46,353 bases of DNA, taken from NCBI RefSeq assembly GCF_001643305.1, contig NZ_LSGW01000086.1:1-46353 (forward strand), written 5' to 3'. Under the pieces are notes generated by a model. It was not told where the DNA came from and did not search any database. It saw only the letters and a list, made by a program, of their open reading frames with translations. This DNA comes from Aeromonas salmonicida subsp. salmonicida. GTDB lineage: Bacteria > Pseudomonadota > Gammaproteobacteria > Enterobacterales > Aeromonadaceae. Each line of letters begins with the position of its first letter. The first letter of the stretch is position 1. This document shows positions 42,922-46,353 of the stretch, in pieces. A program made the position numbers and the translations under genes.

Positions 42922-43638
42922 TCAGTCGCCGAAACGCTCGTCGGCCAGCTGCTGGAAGCAGGTCAGGGCAGCCTCGGCATCTTCTCCCTGTGCCAGCAGG
43001 GTGAGTCTGTCTCCCTGACGTACGTTGAGCATGGTGAGCCGGGTCAGGCTGCGGGGATTGGCCTCTTTATCCCCCTTTTGCAGCCGGAGTTCAGCGGCAA
43101 AGGGCTTGAGGGCGGCCACCAGTCGGGCGGCGGGGCGCACATGCAGGCCGTGGGGGTTATCCACCACCACCTCGCAGCGCAGCCAGCCCTCGTCGGCTGC
43201 CGGTGCCGTCTCAGTGGCAACCTGTGCAGCTGTGGCAGGCAACATGGCTTGCTTGGGCCCCAGGGCGCCGAGCGCCTCTGCGGCCACCTCGTCGAGGCTC
43301 ATACCTGAACCTGCCGCCACCACGGCAGCAAGGGTGCCCTCGACCAGCGGGGCCGGGCAGAGCCGCACCCGGGCGCTTAACTCAGAGGGCAACAGTTCGA
43401 GGGCGGTTTCGGCGCTCAAAAGGGCGCTGCCCAAGTCCATCAGCACCAGCACGCCACTGCCGTCGTCCGCTTCTTCTATCGCACTCATCACAGCGATGGC
43501 ATCTGTGCCGATGGGGTGGTCGGGGTCATCGACCCCGGCCGCCAGCAGCAGTTTGGCCGGGCTGCCCAGTTGGTCGGCAAGCGCTTTCAATCCGGCCGCC
43601 AGCATGGCGCTGTGAGAGACAACTACGATTCCGATCAT
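42922..43638 (-). CDS. dhaM: Dihydroxyacetone kinase phosphoryl donor DhaM (EIIA-HPr form)
   Basis: The 238-residue protein carries a mannose-type EIIA domain (1-about 135, active His9 in GIVVVSHSAML, then VLVLMDLGSALLSAETALEL). An HPr domain follows (about 150-238, active His166 in NPHGLHVRPAARLVAALK). It passes phosphate from phosphoenolpyruvate to ADP bound on DhaL. E. coli DhaM has a third, EI-like domain, which is absent here, so a separate EI enzyme must phosphorylate it. The ATG at 43638 has GAGG seven bases upstream and lies one base after the dhaL stop. Confidence 0.93.
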   Translation of the reverse strand: MIGIVVVSHSAMLAAGLKALADQLGSPAKLLLAAGVDDPDHPIGTDAIAVMSAIEEADDGSGVLVLMDLGSALLSAETALELLPSELSARVRLCPAPLVEGTLAAVVAAGSGMSLDEVAAEALGALGPKQAMLPATAAQVATETAPAADEGWLRCEVVVDNPHGLHVRPAARLVAALKPFAAELRLQKGDKEANPRSLTRLTMLNVRQGDRLTLLAQGEDAEAALTCFQQLADERFGD

Positions 43639-43639
43639 G

Positions 43640-44269
43640 TCACAACCTCGCTCTGTCACGCAGGGCGGTCAGCAGCAGCAGGGTCGAGGTCGCACCGGCA
43701 TCCTGATGGCCTATGCTGCGCTCGCCGAGATAGCTGGCGCGTCCCTTGCGGGCCTGCATCTGTATGGTGGCCTCGGTACCGGCCGCGGCGGCTGCCACCG
43801 CCTTGTCCAGCGCATCATTGAGCGACAGCTCTTGCTGCTGCGCCTGTTGCAGGGCGGCCAGTGCCGGCCACCAGGCGTCGCACATTGTCTTGTCGCCCGG
43901 CTCGGCGCGGCCGCGAGAAACAATGCCCTCGACTCCGTCGCTCAGCATTTTGCCAAGCTGACTCAGGCTCAGGCTTTGGCAGGCGTCCGTACTGGCCGCC
44001 GCTCGAATGAAGAAGGTGCCGTAGAGCGGGCCGCTGGCGCCGCCGACCGAGGAGAGCAGGGTCATGCCGGTGGTTTTCAGCACCTGGCCGATATCCTTGC
44101 CTGCCACCGCAGGCAGCTTCTCGGCCACCTTGGTAAAGCCGCGCTGCATGTTGAGACCGTGGTCGCCATCGCCGATGTCGGTATCCAGCGCAGTGAGGTA
44201 GTCACGCTGCTCGGTGAAGATGTGTTCGCAGTCGAGCAGCCAATTGACGATGTGATGTTTGCTTAGCAT
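43640..44269 (-). CDS. dhaL: Dihydroxyacetone kinase ADP-binding subunit DhaL
   Basis: The 209-residue helical-barrel subunit holds tightly bound ADP, which is phosphorylated by DhaM and then donates phosphate to dihydroxyacetone on DhaK. The magnesium-binding Asp cluster is in TDIGDGDHGLNMQRGF (Asp31, Asp34, Asp36). Other typical blocks are SSVGGASGPLYGTFF and KGRASYLGERSIGHQDAGAT. It follows dhaK by 15 bases and is one base from dhaM. Confidence 0.95.
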   Translation of the reverse strand: MLSKHHIVNWLLDCEHIFTEQRDYLTALDTDIGDGDHGLNMQRGFTKVAEKLPAVAGKDIGQVLKTTGMTLLSSVGGASGPLYGTFFIRAAASTDACQSLSLSQLGKMLSDGVEGIVSRGRAEPGDKTMCDAWWPALAALQQAQQQELSLNDALDKAVAAAAAGTEATIQMQARKGRASYLGERSIGHQDAGATSTLLLLTALRDRARL

Positions 44270-44284
44270 GAGAGTAAGGGCTCC

Positions 44285-45355
44285 TTAGCAGCCGCGACGC
44301 AGGGCGGGGGTGTGAACGGGGGCATCCCACAGGGTCATCAGCTCGTCGTCCACCTTGAGCAATGTGATGGAGATACCTGTCATGTCGAGGGCGGTGCAGT
44401 AGGGACCTATCAGGTTGCGCACCAGATGGATGCCCGCCTCTTCGCACAGGGCCGCGAGGCGACCATAGACGCCATACAGCTCTGAAATCGGGGTGCCGCC
44501 CAGGCTGTTGACCAGGGCTATGACACGATCGCCCCGGTTGAGCGGTTCGATGAAGGTGTGCTCTTCCTGCCAGCTGCCGGAGGCTCTGTCCCAGTGGCGC
44601 AGGGTGCGGCCATAGGGGGTGTTGTCCGCCAGCTCGCTGAACATGTCATCCACTAGGGTATTGAGGTCGGTGAAGGGGCGGCGCGCTATACCGGGTTCGC
44701 CGTGGATGCCCACGCCAAACTCCATCTCGTTGTCCGCCAGAGTGAAGGAGGGCTTGCCGGCGGCAGGCACGGTACAGGCGTGCATGGCGACGCCTATGGT
44801 GCGGCTCTGGTTGTTGATGCGACGGGCCAGTGCCTCGCAATGGGCCAGGTCATAGCCCGCTTCGGCTGCGGCACCCACCAGTTTTTCGCACAGCACTGTG
44901 GTGGCGACGCCACGACGACCGGCGGTATAGAGGCTGTCTTTCACCGCCACGTCGTCATCGATCAGCGAGAAGCCGACCTTGACGCCATCGCCGTGCAGCA
45001 GCTCGACCGCGGTCTCGAAGTTGAGCACGTCGCCGGTGTAGTTCTTCACCAAAAACAGCACGCCCGCGCCGCCATCAACGGCCTGACCGCACTCGTACAT
45101 CTGATCCGGAGTCGGCGAGGTAAAAATCTCGCCGGGGCAGGCGCCATCCAGCATCCCCTTGCCCACCAGACCGCCGTGCATCGGCTCGTGGCCGCTGCCA
45201 CCGCCGGAGACCAGCGCTACCTTGCCCATCACAGGGGAGTCGGCGCGGGTGATGTAGTGGGGTTCGATACGTACCTTGAGCTCGGGGTGGGCGGCGGCCA
45301 TTCCCATCAGTTGTTCACGGACCACGGCATCGACGGCATTGATCAGTTTCTTCAT
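44285..45355 (-). CDS. dhaK: Dihydroxyacetone kinase substrate-binding subunit DhaK
   Basis: The 356-residue subunit binds dihydroxyacetone covalently through a hemiaminal to His218 (GVGIHGEPG). Other conserved blocks are [50 protein letters not shown] and [15 protein letters not shown]. The length fits the phosphotransferase-dependent type rather than the ATP-dependent fused kinases. AAGGAG precedes the ATG. It is the first gene of dhaKLM. In E. coli DhaK also acts as a corepressor of DhaR. Confidence 0.95.
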   Translation of the reverse strand: MKKLINAVDAVVREQLMGMAAAHPELKVRIEPHYITRADSPVMGKVALVSGGGSGHEPMHGGLVGKGMLDGACPGEIFTSPTPDQMYECGQAVDGGAGVLFLVKNYTGDVLNFETAVELLHGDGVKVGFSLIDDDVAVKDSLYTAGRRGVATTVLCEKLVGAAAEAGYDLAHCEALARRINNQSRTIGVAMHACTVPAAGKPSFTLADNEMEFGVGIHGEPGIARRPFTDLNTLVDDMFSELADNTPYGRTLRHWDRASGSWQEEHTFIEPLNRGDRVIALVNSLGGTPISELYGVYGRLAALCEEAGIHLVRNLIGPYCTALDMTGISITLLKVDDELMTLWDAPVHTPALRRGC

Positions 45356-45458
45356 GGCTCACTCCTTGGCTTGCCACCGCTCGGGTGGGCAAATGGTTGA
45401 TGAGGCCAGTCTAACGGGATAAATCGGGATAAAAATGACGGCCGGTTCGGTTCGGATT

Positions 45459-45497
45459 TGAAACAGGAGAAAGGTCATTGGCGTTTCAATCTGAAAC
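45459..45497. promoter_or_regulatory. Possible DhaR operator cluster upstream of dhaK
   Basis: TGAAAC at 45459-45464, then GTTTCA (45483-45488) and TGAAAC (45492-45497), form a perfect inverted repeat with a three-base centre plus an extra half-site. They lie 104-142 bases upstream of the dhaK start. The same hexamer occurs before gldA. Assignment to DhaR is inference. Confidence 0.4.
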
Positions 45498-45543
45498 AGC
45501 GAGAGGCAAACGGGCGAGAAACTGTTAGCGGCATCACAGCCAT

Positions 45544-45570
45544 GAAAAGGGGCCCCGCAGGGCCCTTCGC
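45544..45570 (-). terminator. Terminator of the NCS2 permease gene
   Basis: Read on the minus strand, an AAGGGCCC arm, a short loop and a GGGCCCCTT arm with one bulge are followed by TTTTC. It lies about 25 bases after the stop. Confidence 0.65.
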
Positions 45571-45593
45571 TACAACCGGAATAAGTGGACGGG

Positions 45594-46353
45594 TTAGATG
45601 GCCCAGCCACCGGCATAGAAGACTACCAGTGCCACGGCGATGATGACGGTGCCGACGTTCAGCTTCTTCCACTCGGCGGCAAACAGGCGACCGACGACCA
45701 GCGCCACGAAGCCCAGCATGATGCCGGTGACGATGTTGCAGGTCAGCACGATAAATACGGCGCACAGCATGCCGGCGAGGGCATCGACCGAATCGCTGAA
45801 GTCCAGCTTGGTGACGTTGCCCAGCATCAGCAGGCCGACGTACATCAGGGCCGGTGCGGTGGCGTAGGCTGGTACCAGATAGCTCAGCGGCGAGAGAAAG
45901 ATCATCATCAGGAACAGCACGCCGACCAGGGCTGCGGTCAGGCCGGTCTTGCCACCGGCCGCGGTGCCTGCGGCAGACTCGATGTAGACGGCAGCCGGAG
46001 CTCCACCCACCACGCCAGCGACCATGCTGCTGACGGAGTCGGCAGTCAGGGCCTTGCCGCCGCTGATGATGTGTCCACGCTCGTTGATAAGGCCCGCCTG
46101 ACCGGCCACGGCACGTATGGTGCCGGTGGCGTCAAACACGGCAGTCATCACCAGCGCCAGCACTGTGGGGATGACCACTGGGTTGAGGGCGCCCAGCAGA
46201 TCCATGCTGCCAACCAGAGAGCCTTTCTCGCCGGTCAGGCTCGGCATGGCGAAGAAACCCTGCCAGGTCACTTTCGGGTCGAAGATGAGGCCGAGGATGG
46301 AGATGGCGATGATCACCATCAGGATGCCGCCCGGTTGCATATTCCGGCCGATC
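45594..46353 (-). CDS. NCS2-family nucleobase (xanthine/uracil/guanine-type) permease, N-terminus outside the window
   Basis: The C-terminal 253 residues are present and the frame is open to the window edge ([12 protein letters not shown] precedes the first Met at 46340). Six or more hydrophobic helices are seen, such as [20 protein letters not shown] and [20 protein letters not shown]. The NCS2 signature regions include [16 protein letters not shown] and [15 protein letters not shown]. The pattern resembles the AdeP/GhxP-type (YicO/YgfQ) purine permeases more than UraA. A full-length member would have about 430 residues. The terminator follows at 45544. Confidence 0.9.
   Translation of the reverse strand, partial: IGRNMQPGGILMVIIAISILGLIFDPKVTWQGFFAMPSLTGEKGSLVGSMDLLGALNPVVIPTVLALVMTAVFDATGTIRAVAGQAGLINERGHIISGGKALTADSVSSMVAGVVGGAPAAVYIESAAGTAAGGKTGLTAALVGVLFLMMIFLSPLSYLVPAYATAPALMYVGLLMLGNVTKLDFSDSVDALAGMLCAVFIVLTCNIVTGIMLGFVALVVGRLFAAEWKKLNVGTVIIAVALVVFYAGGWAI

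Overview
The window looks like a chromosomal segment of a G+C-rich gammaproteobacterium, most probably Aeromonas. The evidence is the gene content and protein resemblance: recC-recB-recD, glnK-amtB, a phosphotransferase-type dhaKLM set with dhaR and gldA, a YhhY-type acetyltransferase, a YdiK-type permease and a Nudix-PAP2 fusion. This assignment comes from family recognition only; no database was searched. There are no rRNA genes, recognisable tRNAs, insertion sequences or CRISPR arrays.

Layout, left to right. 1-683: start of a PAS-GGDEF protein cut by the window edge. 684-2835: glnK-amtB behind a sigma-54 promoter with an NtrC-like site, closed by a strong terminator. 3250-5739: an outer-membrane barrel protein, an AraC regulator and a small VOC (glyoxalase-fold) protein. 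5773-7480: dispersed-repeat DNA and an AT-rich pentapeptide-repeat membrane-protein gene, apparently a foreign insert, whose N-terminus lies in another frame. 7515-16599: recC, recB and recD on the minus strand, overlapping at both junctions, without ptr. 16832-18275: a small periplasmic protein, a pirin and a DoxX protein, divergent from a LysR gene broken by a frameshift. 19505-20636: a possible minus-strand small RNA and an XRE-type regulator.

20779-27089 is the most interesting block. A GntR/UTRA regulator (PhnR-like) is divergent from a complete ABC importer (binding protein, two permeases, ATPase). The importer operon also contains a cytoplasmic alkaline-phosphatase-superfamily enzyme and is followed by a HAD phosphatase. 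The divergent spacer carries two near-consensus Pho boxes in opposite orientations. The aminoethylphosphonate-degrading genes phnW and phnX are absent. The set reads as a phosphate-starvation system that imports a phosphorus compound and hydrolyses it inside the cell. The 3' end of the regulator gene has a diverged in-frame duplicate just beyond its stop codon.

27128-41586 holds mostly stand-alone genes: a Cache-GGDEF cyclase, DUF2214 and EamA membrane proteins, a GNAT/AraC-GyrI pair, a catalase, a 35-residue basic peptide, a DUF1496 protein, a lipoprotein with 23-residue tandem repeats, a periplasmic binding-like protein, a two-helix membrane protein, a secreted Nudix-PAP2 fusion coupled to a YdiK-type permease, and dhaR. 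41680-45355 carries dhaK-dhaL-dhaM and gldA for glycerol/dihydroxyacetone use, with a shared TGAAAC/GTTTCA motif upstream of both dhaK and gldA. The window ends in an NCS2 nucleobase permease truncated at its start.
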